Part shown: piece by piece, positions 45,236 through 54,203 of the stretch
How positions within the stretch are numbered: position 1 is the first letter of the stretch
Layout of the letters: each line of letters opens with the position of its first letter
DNA from: Nocardioides sp. W7
GTDB taxonomy: Bacteria > Actinomycetota > Actinomycetes > Propionibacteriales > Nocardioidaceae
DNA: 64,000 nucleotides
Assembly (NCBI RefSeq): GCF_022919075.1
Contig: NZ_CP095078.1
Coordinates: 5,394,001 to 5,458,000, forward strand
Direction of reading: 5' to 3'
The notes under the pieces: generated by a model
Seen by the model: the letters and a program-made list of their open reading frames with translations, nothing else
The model's database searches: none
Told to the model about the DNA's origin: nothing
Program-made: the position numbers and the translations under genes

Positions 45236-46297
45236 ATGGGTAATCACCGAGCGGACCACCGCGGCTCTCGCCGTGGACCCTCGGAGACGCGACAGGAGAT
45301 CCCCTCGACGTACGTCGGTCGTCGGGTCGCCGGTCGACCGGTTCCCAGCACCTCGTCGACCGCGCTCGCCACCGAGGCCGCTGTGGTCGTGGAGCCGGTC
45401 CTGCACGTCTCCGAGCCGATCGTCCTCGCAGGTCCGCCCGTCCCGGCCGCCGAGCTGGACACGACGACCTCGTTCCACTCCGACGCCACCGAACGACTCC
45501 CCCTCGTCTCGGCCCCCGGCAAGCGGAAGGCCGTCAAGCACGTCGGCAACCGCGGCCCCCTGTTCCGCGGCCTGCCGTCTGCCCCGGTCCTGGTCGGCAT
45601 CGCCGCCCTGGCCGTCTCCGCCGGCGGCGCGCTGCTGGCCGGCGGCACGGGCATCACCGACGCCGAGGCGCCCCGACTGAGCCAGGCCAGTGCCCTCAGC
45701 GGCGCGAGTGCCGGTTCGACGGTCAACCTGCTCAAGGACAAGCGCCGGCAGGTGGTCAGCCGCGACTCGCGCCGTGACGCGCTGGAGGGCGCGGCCGACC
45801 AGGAGCTCCAGGCGGCGGTCGAGAAGCAGTACGAGATCCGCGAGGGCGCGGTGATGAGCCTGGCTCAGAAGGCGGAGAAGCGCTCCGCGGTCATCGAGGA
45901 GAACCAGTGGGTCTCGCCGCTCGACGGCTACCGGCTGACCGCCCGCTTCGGTGAGTACGGCCTCTGGTCGAGCTACCACACCGGCCTCGACTTCGCCGCG
46001 CCCACCGGCACCGAGATCCGCGCGATCGCCAACGGCGTCGTGACCGAGACCGGCTACGACGGCGCCTACGGCAACAAGACGGTCGTCACGCTCGAGGACG
46101 GCACCGAGCTGTGGTTCTGCCACCAGACCTCGATCGAGGTCACGGCCGGCCAGGCCGTGCGCGCCGGCGAGCGGATCGGCACCGTCGGCTCCACCGGCAA
46201 CGTCACCGGCCCGCACCTGCACCTCGAGGTCCGGCCCGGCGCCGGCGACCCGGTCGACCCGTTCAGCGCGATGGTCGTCAACGGCCTGCAGCCGTAG
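45236..46297 (+). CDS. M23 family peptidoglycan endopeptidase
   Basis: 353 aa. A basic start (MGNHRADHRGSRRG) and disordered region precede one membrane segment (about 116-137), then a short helical stretch (about 150-225) and the M23/LytM domain (about 226-345). Zinc ligands are the His and Asp of YHTGLDFAAPTG and the last His of GPHLHLEV; VGSTGNVTGPHLHLEVRPG is the family end. It should cut peptide cross-links of peptidoglycan while anchored in the membrane. GGAG lies 11 bases before the ATG. It is divergent from sucCD. Confidence 0.9.
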   Translation: MGNHRADHRGSRRGPSETRQEIPSTYVGRRVAGRPVPSTSSTALATEAAVVVEPVLHVSEPIVLAGPPVPAAELDTTTSFHSDATERLPLVSAPGKRKAVKHVGNRGPLFRGLPSAPVLVGIAALAVSAGGALLAGGTGITDAEAPRLSQASALSGASAGSTVNLLKDKRRQVVSRDSRRDALEGAADQELQAAVEKQYEIREGAVMSLAQKAEKRSAVIEENQWVSPLDGYRLTARFGEYGLWSSYHTGLDFAAPTGTEIRAIANGVVTETGYDGAYGNKTVVTLEDGTELWFCHQTSIEVTAGQAVRAGERIGTVGSTGNVTGPHLHLEVRPGAGDPVDPFSAMVVNGLQP

Positions 46298-46371
46298 CAG
46301 AGACGCTGTTCGCGAGACCCGGTTGAGGTCTCGACACGGTCGCGTCGACTCTGCTTGCGAGAGCTGGATGA
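46298..46371. repeat. 45-bp imperfect tandem repeat
   Basis: After the M23 gene two imperfect copies of a ~45-base unit, each containing GAGGTCTCGAC (46325-46335 and 46370-46380), lead into the 54-bp hairpin element. No gene is present. Confidence 0.5.
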
Positions 46372-46425
46372 GGTCTCGACAGGCGGGTCGCGACTTCGTT
46401 CCTCAGTCGCGCCGCTCGCTCGACC
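46372..46425. repeat. 54-bp repetitive hairpin element, copy 2
   Basis: Same ends as the copy at 34751-34804 (GGTCTCGA and CTCGACC) and the same loop TCGTTCCTC, but the hairpin stem reads CGCGACT / AGTCGCG (46389-46411) instead of CGCGGCT / AGCCGCG: a compensating pair change. It lies between convergent M23 and pcrA genes. Confidence 0.7.
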
Positions 46426-46459
46426 ACCATCAAGCTGTTGGCCGTCGCTGCGCTCCGGC

Positions 46460-48883
46460 CTACAGCTTCTCCACCGGCGCGTAGCGCAGGAGCAGGCGCT
46501 TGACGCCCTCGGTGCCGAAGTCGATCGACGCCACGGACTTGTCGGCGGCTCCTTCGAGCGCGACGACCGTGCCGAGGCCGAAGGTGTCGTGCTGGACCCG
46601 GTCGCCGGGCTCGAGCGACGGCACCTCGCGGGCCGGCTTCGCCTTCGAGGCGGCGTCGGCACGAGCAGCCGCCGAGGAGAAGTTGCGACGGCCGGCCGCC
46701 GTCGGGCTGCCGAGCCGGGCCGGCGAGCCGCTGGCCAGGTCGGGGCGGCCCCACCGGGTCTGGGCCGCCTCCGTACGACGCCAGTCGACGAGGTCGATCG
46801 GCAGCTCGTCGAGGAAGCGCGAGGCCGGGTTGTGGGAGGGGGCGCCCCAGGCGGAGCGGACCACGGCGCGCGAGATGTAGAGGCGCTCGCGGGCCCGCGT
46901 GACGCCGACGTACGCCAGTCGACGCTCCTCCTCGAGCTCCTTCTGGTCGCCCAGCGACCGCGAGTGCGGGAAGACGCCGTCCTCGAGGCCGGTGAGGAAG
47001 ACGACCGGGAACTCCAGCCCCTTCGCGGTGTGCAGCGTCATCAGGGTGACGACGCCCTCGTCGGTCTCGGGGAGCTGGTCGGTGTCGGCCACCAGCGCGA
47101 CCCGCTCCAGGAAGTCGGTGAGGCCGGGTGCCACGATGCCGGCGTCGACGTCGGCGGGGTCGGCGGACGGACCCGCGACCGGGTCGTCGCTGAACTCCCG
47201 CGCGACCGCGACCAGCTCGGCGAGGTTCTCCAGCCGGGTCGCGTCCTGCGGGTCGTCGGACTCCTCGAGCTCGGTGAGGTAGCCCGACCGGGCCAGCACC
47301 GTCTCGAGGACCACGTCGGCGCGCTCCCCCGCCTCGACCATCGACTGGAGCTCCTCGACCAGCGCGACGAAGCCGCGGATGTTGGTGAGCGAGCGGGTCG
47401 CGAGACCGGGCGCCTGGTCAGCGCGGCGCAGTGCCTCCCAGAAGGTCAGGCCGTCGCGCTCGCCCAGCACCGACACGCACGCCACGGCCCGATCGCCGAT
47501 GCCGCGCTTGGGCGTGTTGAGGATCCGGCGGAGCGAGACCTGGTCGTCGGGGTTGGCCAGCATCCGCAGGTAGGCCAGGGCGTCGCGGACCTCCCGCCGC
47601 TCGTAGAACCGCACGCCGCCGACCACCTTGTACGGCTGACCGGTGCGGATGAAGATCTCCTCGAACACCCGCGACTGGGCGTTGGTGCGGTAGAACACCG
47701 CGACGTCGGCGGCCCGCACGCCGGTGTCGACGAGCTTGTCGATCTCGTCGGAGACGAACCGGGCCTCGTCGTGCTCGTCGTCGGCGACGTACCCGACGAT
47801 CCGCTCACCGTCGCCAGCCTCGGACCACAACCGCTTCTCCTTGCGGCCCTTGTTGTGGCCGATCACGGAGTTGGCGGCGGTGAGGATGGTCTGGGTGGAG
47901 CGGTAGTTCTGCTCCAGCAGGATGGACGTGGCGTTCGGGAAGTCCTGCTCGAAGTCGAGGATGTTGCGGATGTTGGCGCCGCGGAAGGCGTAGATGGACT
48001 GGTCGGCGTCGCCGACGACCATCAGCTCCGCCGGCTCGACCCGCTCGCCGCCGCTGTGCTCGGGGGCCCCGGTCTCCTCCAGCTGCTCCGCACACAGCTG
48101 GTGGATCAGGGCGTACTGGGCGTGGTTGGTGTCCTGGTACTCGTCGACCAACACGTGCCGGAAGCGGCGCCGATAGACCTCGCGCACGTCCGGGAACGCC
48201 TGGAACAGGTGGACCGTGCTCATGATGAGGTCGTCGAAGTCGAGGGCGTTGGCCTCGCGCAACCGCCGCTGATAGAGCGTGTACGCCGCGGCGTACTGCT
48301 GCTCCAGCTTGTTCTGCGCGTCCTTCGTCGCCTCCTCGGCGTCGCGGAGCTCGTTCTTGTGGTTGGACACCCAGTGCAGGACCGGACCCGGCTGGAACTG
48401 CTTCGGGTCGAGGTCGAGGTCCTTCAGCACCAGTCCCATCAACCGCTTCTGGTCGGCGGCGTCGTAGATCGAGAAGCTGGACTTGTAGCCGAAGCGCTCG
48501 ATCTCCTTGCGCAGGATCCGGACGCAGGCGGAGTGGAAGGTGCTGACCCACATGATCCGGGCGCGCTTGCCGACCAGGTCCTCGACGCGCTCCTTCATCT
48601 CCGCGGCGGCCTTGTTGGTGAAGGTGATCGCCAGGATCGACCCGGGGTGCGCCCGGCGCTCCTGGATCAGCCAGGCGATCCGCCGGGTCAGCACCCGGGT
48701 CTTGCCCGAGCCGGCGCCCGCGACGACGAGCAGCGGTGCGCCCTCGTGGATCACGGCGGCCCGCTGGGGGTCGTTGAGCCCCTCGAGCAGCTCCTCGCGG
48801 GTCGGCCCGCGGCGGGTCGTGCGCGGCTCGGCGGGCGGCGCGTCGGTGAGGTGCTCGAAGCCGGGAAGGGAGGGGGTGCTCAT
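46460..48883 (-). CDS. pcrA: ATP-dependent DNA helicase PcrA/UvrD1
   Basis: 807 aa superfamily 1A 3'-5' helicase for nucleotide excision repair and clearing of stalled complexes. Motifs: Walker A VVAGAGSGKTRVLTRRI near residue 55, DEYQDTNHAQY (motif II), GDADQSIYAFRGA (III), EQNYRSTQTIL (IV), VTLMTLHTAKGLEFPVVFL (V) and EERRLAYVGVTRARERLYIS (VI). The C-terminus (about 750-807; GDRVQHDTFGLGTVVALEG) is the Tudor-like domain that binds RNA polymerase or KU in relatives. ATG at 48881-48883. It is convergent with the M23 gene. Confidence 0.96.
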   Translation of the reverse strand: MSTPSLPGFEHLTDAPPAEPRTTRRGPTREELLEGLNDPQRAAVIHEGAPLLVVAGAGSGKTRVLTRRIAWLIQERRAHPGSILAITFTNKAAAEMKERVEDLVGKRARIMWVSTFHSACVRILRKEIERFGYKSSFSIYDAADQKRLMGLVLKDLDLDPKQFQPGPVLHWVSNHKNELRDAEEATKDAQNKLEQQYAAAYTLYQRRLREANALDFDDLIMSTVHLFQAFPDVREVYRRRFRHVLVDEYQDTNHAQYALIHQLCAEQLEETGAPEHSGGERVEPAELMVVGDADQSIYAFRGANIRNILDFEQDFPNATSILLEQNYRSTQTILTAANSVIGHNKGRKEKRLWSEAGDGERIVGYVADDEHDEARFVSDEIDKLVDTGVRAADVAVFYRTNAQSRVFEEIFIRTGQPYKVVGGVRFYERREVRDALAYLRMLANPDDQVSLRRILNTPKRGIGDRAVACVSVLGERDGLTFWEALRRADQAPGLATRSLTNIRGFVALVEELQSMVEAGERADVVLETVLARSGYLTELEESDDPQDATRLENLAELVAVAREFSDDPVAGPSADPADVDAGIVAPGLTDFLERVALVADTDQLPETDEGVVTLMTLHTAKGLEFPVVFLTGLEDGVFPHSRSLGDQKELEEERRLAYVGVTRARERLYISRAVVRSAWGAPSHNPASRFLDELPIDLVDWRRTEAAQTRWGRPDLASGSPARLGSPTAAGRRNFSSAAARADAASKAKPAREVPSLEPGDRVQHDTFGLGTVVALEGAADKSVASIDFGTEGVKRLLLRYAPVEKL

Positions 48884-48930
48884 GCTGCGTCCAGCCTACG
48901 GTCCGGTGCCGACGGTCCGGGGGTCGGCGG

Positions 48931-49006
48931 GGCTGTAACGCGGTGTCCACCTACCTGGTGCGGTCACACGGGGCCGCGGTAGGTGGGTGGACACCGCGTT
49001 ACAGCC
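48931..49006. repeat. Palindromic element, GCTGTAACGCG family, copy 2
   Basis: Arms of 26 bases (48931-48956 and 48981-49006) match at 25 positions around a 24-base loop. The outer core GCTGTAACGCGGTGTCCACC is identical to copy 3 at 50126-50199. It lies between the divergent starts of pcrA and the AbiEi/DUF559 gene, where no terminator is expected. Confidence 0.85.
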
Positions 49007-49121
49007 ACCGGGTCAGGCCCCGGGGGCCATCTGGCGTCCACATTTGCGGCTGTCGCTGGGTTGTCCCCAGGTGGCGTTGGACCGTCGGTGAGCGGGCCGG
49101 GCGCGGGGTCAGCCTGAGGGA

Positions 49122-50132
49122 ATGGACGAGTTCGCGAGCGAGATCCTCTTCGGCAGCACGGGCCTGGTGACCCGGCGGGCCGCGCTGGATCAGGGGATCG
49201 CCGCCGAGACGGTGGACCGGCTGGTGCGCCGGGGTGAGTGGGTGGCGGTCCGCCGTGGGGTCTACGCCCGACGTGCGTACGTCGATGCTCGGGTCACACG
49301 GGACGACCGGCAGCGACTCCACGACGACGCGGCGTGCCTGCGGATCTCCGGGTCGCACGTGCGCAGCCACGAGAGCGCCGCAGTGGTGCTCGGGATGCCG
49401 GTTCTCCTGCCCGGCGCACCCGTGACCCACGTGACCCGGGCCGACGTCCACGGCTCGCGGCATGAGCACGGGGTCAAGCACCACGGGGCGCCGTACCGTC
49501 CCGACCAGGTCCGCGAGATCGACGGGATCCGGGTCCTCGACCCGGCCCGCACCGCCCTCGACATCGCCCGGGAGCACGGTGCCGTCCGCGGCGTCGTCGC
49601 GATGGACTCCGCGTTGCGGCGAGGGGTGAGCCGAGACGACCTGTGCCAGGCGTTCTCCGAGATGCGCTGCTGGCCCTACAGCACCGAGGTGCGCGCTGCC
49701 CTCGACCACTGCGACCCCCGATCGGACTCGGTCGCCGAGAGCCTCGGCCGACTCTTGGTGGCCAGGTTGGGCCGTGGCCGGCCCCAGACCCAGTTCGGCC
49801 TCGCCAGCGACGGCAAGGTCGCCTACGTCGACCTGCGGATCGGGCGGCACCTGATCGAGGTCGACGGCAAGGTGAAGTACCAGCGCGACGGCCCGGCCGG
49901 CCGCACGGCCGACGAGGTCGTCTGGGACGAGAAGCTGCGTCAGGACTGGCTGTGCGGCTTCAAGCTCGGCATGAGCCGGCTCACGTGGACCGACGTGTAC
50001 GGACCCGGCCAGGCGGCGGCACTGGTGCGGCTGGAGCGCGAGGTCTCGGACACCGAGGCCCGCTTCGGCACCGACATCACCGACCTGGCGCCGTACATCG
50101 TCCCGCGCCCCCGGCGCCGGACCTGGCTGTAA
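49122..50132 (+). CDS. AbiEi-like N-terminal domain with DUF559 nuclease-like C-terminus
   Basis: 336 aa. Residues about 1-60 resemble the winged-helix N-domain of AbiEi-type antitoxins (GLVTRRAALDQGIAAETVDRLVRRGEWVAVRRGVYARRA). Residues about 215-300 resemble DUF559, a Vsr-like PD-(D/E)xK nuclease fold: YVDLRIGRHLIEVDGK places Asp237, Glu246 and Asp248 at the expected metal site. Such fusions are common in Nocardioides-type genomes but no role is established, and no AbiEii toxin is next door. GAGGG precedes the ATG. The TAA stop (50130-50132) is supplied by the flanking palindrome, and an identical core lies before the gene. Confidence 0.75.
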   Translation: MDEFASEILFGSTGLVTRRAALDQGIAAETVDRLVRRGEWVAVRRGVYARRAYVDARVTRDDRQRLHDDAACLRISGSHVRSHESAAVVLGMPVLLPGAPVTHVTRADVHGSRHEHGVKHHGAPYRPDQVREIDGIRVLDPARTALDIAREHGAVRGVVAMDSALRRGVSRDDLCQAFSEMRCWPYSTEVRAALDHCDPRSDSVAESLGRLLVARLGRGRPQTQFGLASDGKVAYVDLRIGRHLIEVDGKVKYQRDGPAGRTADEVVWDEKLRQDWLCGFKLGMSRLTWTDVYGPGQAAALVRLEREVSDTEARFGTDITDLAPYIVPRPRRRTWL

Positions 50133-50199
50133 CGCGGTGTCCACCGATCTTCCGCGGCTCCACTGCACCGCAGGAGTCCGGTGGACACCGCGTTACAGC
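50126..50199. repeat. Palindromic element, GCTGTAACGCG family, copy 3
   Basis: Perfect 20-base arms GCTGTAACGCGGTGTCCACC (50126-50145) and complement (50180-50199) around a 34-base centre that differs from copy 2. The left arm includes the last codon and the TAA of the AbiEi/DUF559 gene. The other flank is a convergent membrane protein gene. Confidence 0.85.
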
Positions 50200-50217
50200 A
50201 GCCCTCGGGGGCCGGAC

Positions 50218-50574
50218 TCAGGCGTGGGTCGGGGACCAGAAGACCGCGACGGCGACGTTCAGGACGCTCAGCGCGAGCAGGCCGATCCAGAGTCCCTGCG
50301 GGATGCGCTCCTTGCGGAGGTTCGCCATCACCAGGACCAGGATGACCAGGCCGATGGCCAGCTTGACGCCGACCTTGGCGTGGTTGACGTCGCCGTCGCC
50401 GGCCTCGAGTACGCCGACGAGGGCGAGGCCCGCGACGAAGGCGGTGCCGGCGCCGTCGCGCATGGCGGCGTTGACCCGCTTGACGGGCTCCGAGCTCTGG
50501 GCGATCAGCCCGCCGATCAGGGCGGCGAAGCCCAGAACGTGCAGGAACAGCAGGATCAGGCGCAACGTGTCCAC
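50218..50574 (-). CDS. Small four-span membrane protein of unknown function
   Basis: 118 aa, almost wholly four membrane segments (about 4-25, 42-60, 68-87, 95-113). The first segment LILLFLHVLGFAALIGGLIA with its His, and a second His in the GDVNHAKVGVKLAIG loop, could bind heme or metal, as in some CopD/DUF2269-like proteins, but similarity is too weak to name it. The start is GTG at 50572-50574. It lies 35 bases downstream of the permease gene. Confidence 0.65.
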   Translation of the reverse strand: MDTLRLILLFLHVLGFAALIGGLIAQSSEPVKRVNAAMRDGAGTAFVAGLALVGVLEAGDGDVNHAKVGVKLAIGLVILVLVMANLRKERIPQGLWIGLLALSVLNVAVAVFWSPTHA

Positions 50575-50609
50575 GGGCGAAGCCTAGGACGCCGACGCCG
50601 ACCGGGTCG

Positions 50610-52025
50610 CTACCGGGTCGCTACCGGGTCGCCCCGGCGCTTGTCGGCGGGCCGGTCCGTGGAACCGAAGAAGTACTCCAGCACGAACAGCACCCCGCCG
50701 ACGGCGATCAGTCCGGCCGACCAGACCAGGGACGCGGGGTCGTCGTACACGACGTAGGCCAGCAGCGCGGCGTTGCCGACCAGGCCGACGCCGAGCAGCA
50801 CCGTCGGTGCGCGGTAGGTCTCGTCGGTCTCGTCCTGGCCGCGCAGCTTGAGGGCGGAGACGATCACCATGCCGTACACGAACAGCAGCAGGACGACGGT
50901 CACGGCGGCGAGCCGCTCCACCACGTTGACGTCGATGCCGACCTTCGGCAGCACGGCGCCGACCACGAGCAGTCCGGCGACGACCACGGCGGAGAACACC
51001 AGGCCGACCCACGGGCTGCGACGCGAGGAGTGCAGCTTGGAGAAGACGTTCGGGACGACGTCCTCCTTGGCCATGCCGTAGAGGATCCGCGACTGGGTGA
51101 CCACCGCGACCAGGGTGGTGTTGGTGATCGCGGTCATCGCGATCAGCGCGAAGACGATGGTGATGACGCCGACCGGGAGCGGCAGCACCCCGGACTCGAC
51201 GACGTCGAGCAGCGGCGCGGTGGAGGCGGCCAGCTCCGGGATGGGCAGCGCGAGGGCGGCCGACATCGAGACCAGGACGTAGATGATCCCGGCGCCGACC
51301 ATGCCCCCGACCAGCGCCTTCGGGAAGGTACGACGGGGGTGGGTGCACTCCTCGGCGACGTTGGCGGCGTTCTCGAAGCCGGTCATCGCGAAGAACCCGA
51401 GCGCCACGCCGGAGACGATCGCCAGGATCGGGCTGCCGCTGGTGTCGAACTGCCCGAGGACACCGAAGTCGGCGTCGCCCTGCGCGATCACGATGACGCC
51501 GACGAGCATCACGATCAGCAGGCCGGTGACCTCGACGACGGTCATCGCGAGGTTGGCGAGCACGGACTCGGTGATGCCGATGAAGTTGACGACGCTGAGC
51601 ATGATCACGAAGGCGAGCGAGACGAGCAGCGCGGGCGGCGCCGACCAGATCTCGGCGAAGTAGCCGGCGAAACCGGCCGCCAGGGAGCCGGCCGCCGCGA
51701 AGCTGGAGGAGAGCATCGCGACGGTGACGAAGAAGGTCAGCGCCGGCTTCCCGAACGCCTTGTTCGCGTAGAGCGACGAGCCCGCGGCGCGGGGGTACTT
51801 CGTGACCAGCTCGGCGTACGCGAGACCGGTGAGGGTCGCGACCGAGATGCCGATGAGGAAGGCGATCCAGAACGCGCCGCCCACCGCCGCGGCGACGGCA
51901 CCGATCAGGACGTAGATGCCCGAGCCGAGCACGTCGCCGAGGACGTAGAAGAAGAGCAGCCGTCCGGTGATCGTGCGCTTGAGATCGGTGTCGTCGAGCT
52001 TCTCGTGTTCGATCGTCGCGGGCAT
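50610..52025 (-). CDS. APC-family amino acid permease
   Basis: 471 aa with 12 hydrophobic segments. The family start GRLLFFYVLGDVLGSGIYVLIGAVAAAVGG is the unwound helix 1 that binds the amino acid; YAELVTKYPRAAGSSLYANKAFGKP and FFAMTGFENAANVAEECTHPRRTFPKAL are typical of the APC superfamily. It imports or exchanges amino acids with protons or by antiport; the substrate is not visible. The ATG at 52023-52025 has GGAGG seven bases upstream. An 11-bp repeat GGGTCGCTACC runs through the stop codon region (about 50598-50631). Confidence 0.88.
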   Translation of the reverse strand: MPATIEHEKLDDTDLKRTITGRLLFFYVLGDVLGSGIYVLIGAVAAAVGGAFWIAFLIGISVATLTGLAYAELVTKYPRAAGSSLYANKAFGKPALTFFVTVAMLSSSFAAAGSLAAGFAGYFAEIWSAPPALLVSLAFVIMLSVVNFIGITESVLANLAMTVVEVTGLLIVMLVGVIVIAQGDADFGVLGQFDTSGSPILAIVSGVALGFFAMTGFENAANVAEECTHPRRTFPKALVGGMVGAGIIYVLVSMSAALALPIPELAASTAPLLDVVESGVLPLPVGVITIVFALIAMTAITNTTLVAVVTQSRILYGMAKEDVVPNVFSKLHSSRRSPWVGLVFSAVVVAGLLVVGAVLPKVGIDVNVVERLAAVTVVLLLFVYGMVIVSALKLRGQDETDETYRAPTVLLGVGLVGNAALLAYVVYDDPASLVWSAGLIAVGGVLFVLEYFFGSTDRPADKRRGDPVATR

Positions 52026-52098
52026 CGGTGCCTCCAGCCGGGGGATCCACGCGGGCACCGGCCGAGGTACCCCCTCCCACCCGGGAGGAAACGAGACC

Positions 52099-52755
52099 TC
52101 AGAGCAGCCGGCGGTCCGAGGCCCAGCGGCTGAGCTCGTGACGCGAGGAGAGCTGCAGCTTGCGCAGCACGCTCGACATGTGGGTCTCGACGGTCTTGAT
52201 GGAGATGAACAGCTCCTTCGCGACCTCCTTGTAGGCGTAGCCACGGGCGATCAGCCGCATCACCTCCCGCTCCCGCTCGGTGAGCCGGTCGAGGTCCTCG
52301 TCGACGGCCGCGACCTCGATCGAGCCCGCGAAGGCGTCGAGGACGAAGCCGGCCAGCCGCGGTGAGAAGACCGCGTCGCCGTCGGCGACCCGGCGGATCG
52401 CGGAGACCAGCTCGGGGCCGGTGATGGTCTTGGTGACGTAGCCCCGGGCGCCGCCGCGGATGGTGCCGATGACGTCCTCGGCGGCGTCGGAGACGCTGAG
52501 CGCGAGGTAGCGGGTCTCCGGCGACTGGCCGCGCCGCATCACCTCGACCCCGCCCCCGCCCGGCAGGTGCACGTCGAGCAGTACGACGTCGGGCCGGTGC
52601 GCAGCGACCGCGGCCACCGCCTCGTCGACGTCGGCCGCCTGCGCGAGCACCTCGATCTCGCCGGCCCCCGCGGCCTCGAGCTCGGCGATCACGCCGCGAC
52701 GGAACATGGCGTGGTCGTCGACGACGACGACGCGGACGAGCTGGCCGGAGATCAT
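52099..52755 (-). CDS. NarL/LuxR-family response regulator
   Basis: 218 aa. The receiver domain (about 6-120) has the acidic pair in VVVDDHAMFRRGV, the phospho-acceptor Asp in VVLLDVHLPGGGG and the Lys in YVTKTITGPEL. The C-terminal LuxR helix-turn-helix (about 150-212) reads LTEREREVMRLIARGYAYKEVAKELFISIKTVETHMSSVLRKL. It overlaps the sensor kinase by four bases (ATGA) and acts with it. Targets may include the divergent PspC gene; that is inference from position. Confidence 0.93.
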   Translation of the reverse strand: MISGQLVRVVVVDDHAMFRRGVIAELEAAGAGEIEVLAQAADVDEAVAAVAAHRPDVVLLDVHLPGGGGVEVMRRGQSPETRYLALSVSDAAEDVIGTIRGGARGYVTKTITGPELVSAIRRVADGDAVFSPRLAGFVLDAFAGSIEVAAVDEDLDRLTEREREVMRLIARGYAYKEVAKELFISIKTVETHMSSVLRKLQLSSRHELSRWASDRRLL

Positions 52756-54035
52756 GAAGGGTCCTCCTGGGGGTGGGTGCGGGACAGGTGCAGGCGCACC
52801 TCGGTGCCCTCGCCGGGCGCGGTGCGGATCTCTGCGCTGCCACCGTGGCGACGCATCCGGTCCACGATGCTGTTGCGGACGCCGTAGCGGTCGGTCGCCA
52901 CCTCGTCCGGGTCGAAGCCGACGCCGCGGTCGCGGACGAAGACGTCGACGGCTCCGGGCGTGACCTCGGCGTACACGTCGACCTGCCCGGTGCCTGCGTG
53001 CTTGGCGGCGTTGGTGACGGCCTCGCGGGCCGCCGCGACGATCGGCCGCAGCGACTCGGTGAGGTCGCAGTCGCCGACGGCGACGACGTCGACCGAGACC
53101 CCGTGCGTGTCCTCCACCTCGGCCGCGGCTCCACGCAGCGCGCTCGCCACGGACGACTCGTCGGCGGACTCCCCCGCGTAGAGCCACGCCCGCAGGTCGC
53201 GCTCCTGGGCCCGGGCGAGACGGGCGACGGTCGTACTGTCGTGCGCGCTCTTCTGGATCAGGGCGAGGGTCTGCAGCACCGAGTCGTGCAGGTGCGCGGC
53301 GACGTCGGCGCGCTCCTGCGAGCGCACCCGCTCCTCGCGCTCGGCGCTGAGGTCCGAGGCCAGCCCGAAGACCCACGGGCCGATCACGATCGCGAGCCCC
53401 ACCAGCACCAGCCCGCCGGCGAGCAGCCCGGCGCGGGCGTCGCTCGCGGAGGCGCCCTCGAACCCGACGATGAAGACCGCGGAGACGACCAGGAGCGCAC
53501 CCGCCAGGACCCGGGCGTACGACGCCCAGCCGCCGCTGCCGAACACGATCCGGACCGGGTCGATCCGGCCCGTCTGGTCGAGCCACCGCTCCCGTTGCGC
53601 CTCGTCGGCCTGCCTCCACAGCAGGGCGAGTCCGGCCAGCCCGAAGAACGCGGGCCAGAAGACCGCTCCCCCGCCGATGGTGGCCTGCAGCGCGAGCACC
53701 GCGCCGAGGCCGAGCGCGGCGAGCGCCATCGCGGGCCCGACGTCGCCGAGCCGCCGCAGCCGACCGGGCCGCCGGCCGCCGCGGGTCGCGCTGGCCAGTC
53801 CGGGCGGGCTCTCGTCGAACCGGGTGTCGCTCGGCAGCATCAGCCACAGGCCGGCGTACAGCATCACGCCGAGGCCGCCCAGCAGGGACATCAGCAGGAA
53901 GGCGGCGCGCACCCACAGCGCGGGCACCGCGAGGTGCCGGGCGACCCCCGACGCGACGCCGCCGAGGACGGAGTCCTGGGAGTCGCGGTAGGCCTTCCGG
54001 GGCTCGTACGGCGTGGGGGTCGTGGCGGCGCTCAT
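52752..54035 (-). CDS. Sensor histidine kinase with N-terminal PspC domain
   Basis: 427 aa. Residues about 15-75 are a PspC domain (DSVLGGVASGVARHLAVPALWVRAAFLLMSLLGGLGVMLYAGLWLML); four further hydrophobic segments follow (about 102-200), then a HisKA_3 helix with ADVAAHLHDSVLQTLALIQ (phospho-acceptor His) and a HATPase domain (AREAVTNAAKHAG, DRGVGFDPD, YGVRNSIVDRM, GEGTEVRLHL). It senses envelope state and phosphorylates the NarL-type regulator encoded next. The ATG at 54033-54035 faces the divergent PspC gene across 168 bases. PspC-kinase fusions of this layout are a known actinobacterial envelope-stress module. Confidence 0.93.
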   Translation of the reverse strand: MSAATTPTPYEPRKAYRDSQDSVLGGVASGVARHLAVPALWVRAAFLLMSLLGGLGVMLYAGLWLMLPSDTRFDESPPGLASATRGGRRPGRLRRLGDVGPAMALAALGLGAVLALQATIGGGAVFWPAFFGLAGLALLWRQADEAQRERWLDQTGRIDPVRIVFGSGGWASYARVLAGALLVVSAVFIVGFEGASASDARAGLLAGGLVLVGLAIVIGPWVFGLASDLSAEREERVRSQERADVAAHLHDSVLQTLALIQKSAHDSTTVARLARAQERDLRAWLYAGESADESSVASALRGAAAEVEDTHGVSVDVVAVGDCDLTESLRPIVAAAREAVTNAAKHAGTGQVDVYAEVTPGAVDVFVRDRGVGFDPDEVATDRYGVRNSIVDRMRRHGGSAEIRTAPGEGTEVRLHLSRTHPQEDPS

Positions 54036-54203
54036 CTCCCCACAATCGTCACACAGCGACCGGGGCCGGACCATGAGGATCGACCCCGAGAGACCCCCGA
54101 CCCGGACCCCGGTCCGGTACGGGTCCACCTGAGGGTCCGAGGTGCGGCAGGATCAGGGGCGTCCCCGATGGTTCTGCAGCGTCCCCGCGGCGAGGGTTGA
54201 GAC

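Noticed and set aside
49122..50132. AbiE-type toxin-antitoxin pair
   Set aside because: Only the AbiEi-like N-domain is present, fused to a nuclease-like domain; the expected nucleotidyltransferase toxin AbiEii is not adjacent.
50598..50631. 11-bp repeat at the permease stop as a regulatory element
   Set aside because: Three short copies of GGGTCGCTACC look like simple replication slippage at the gene end; no structure or shared copy elsewhere.
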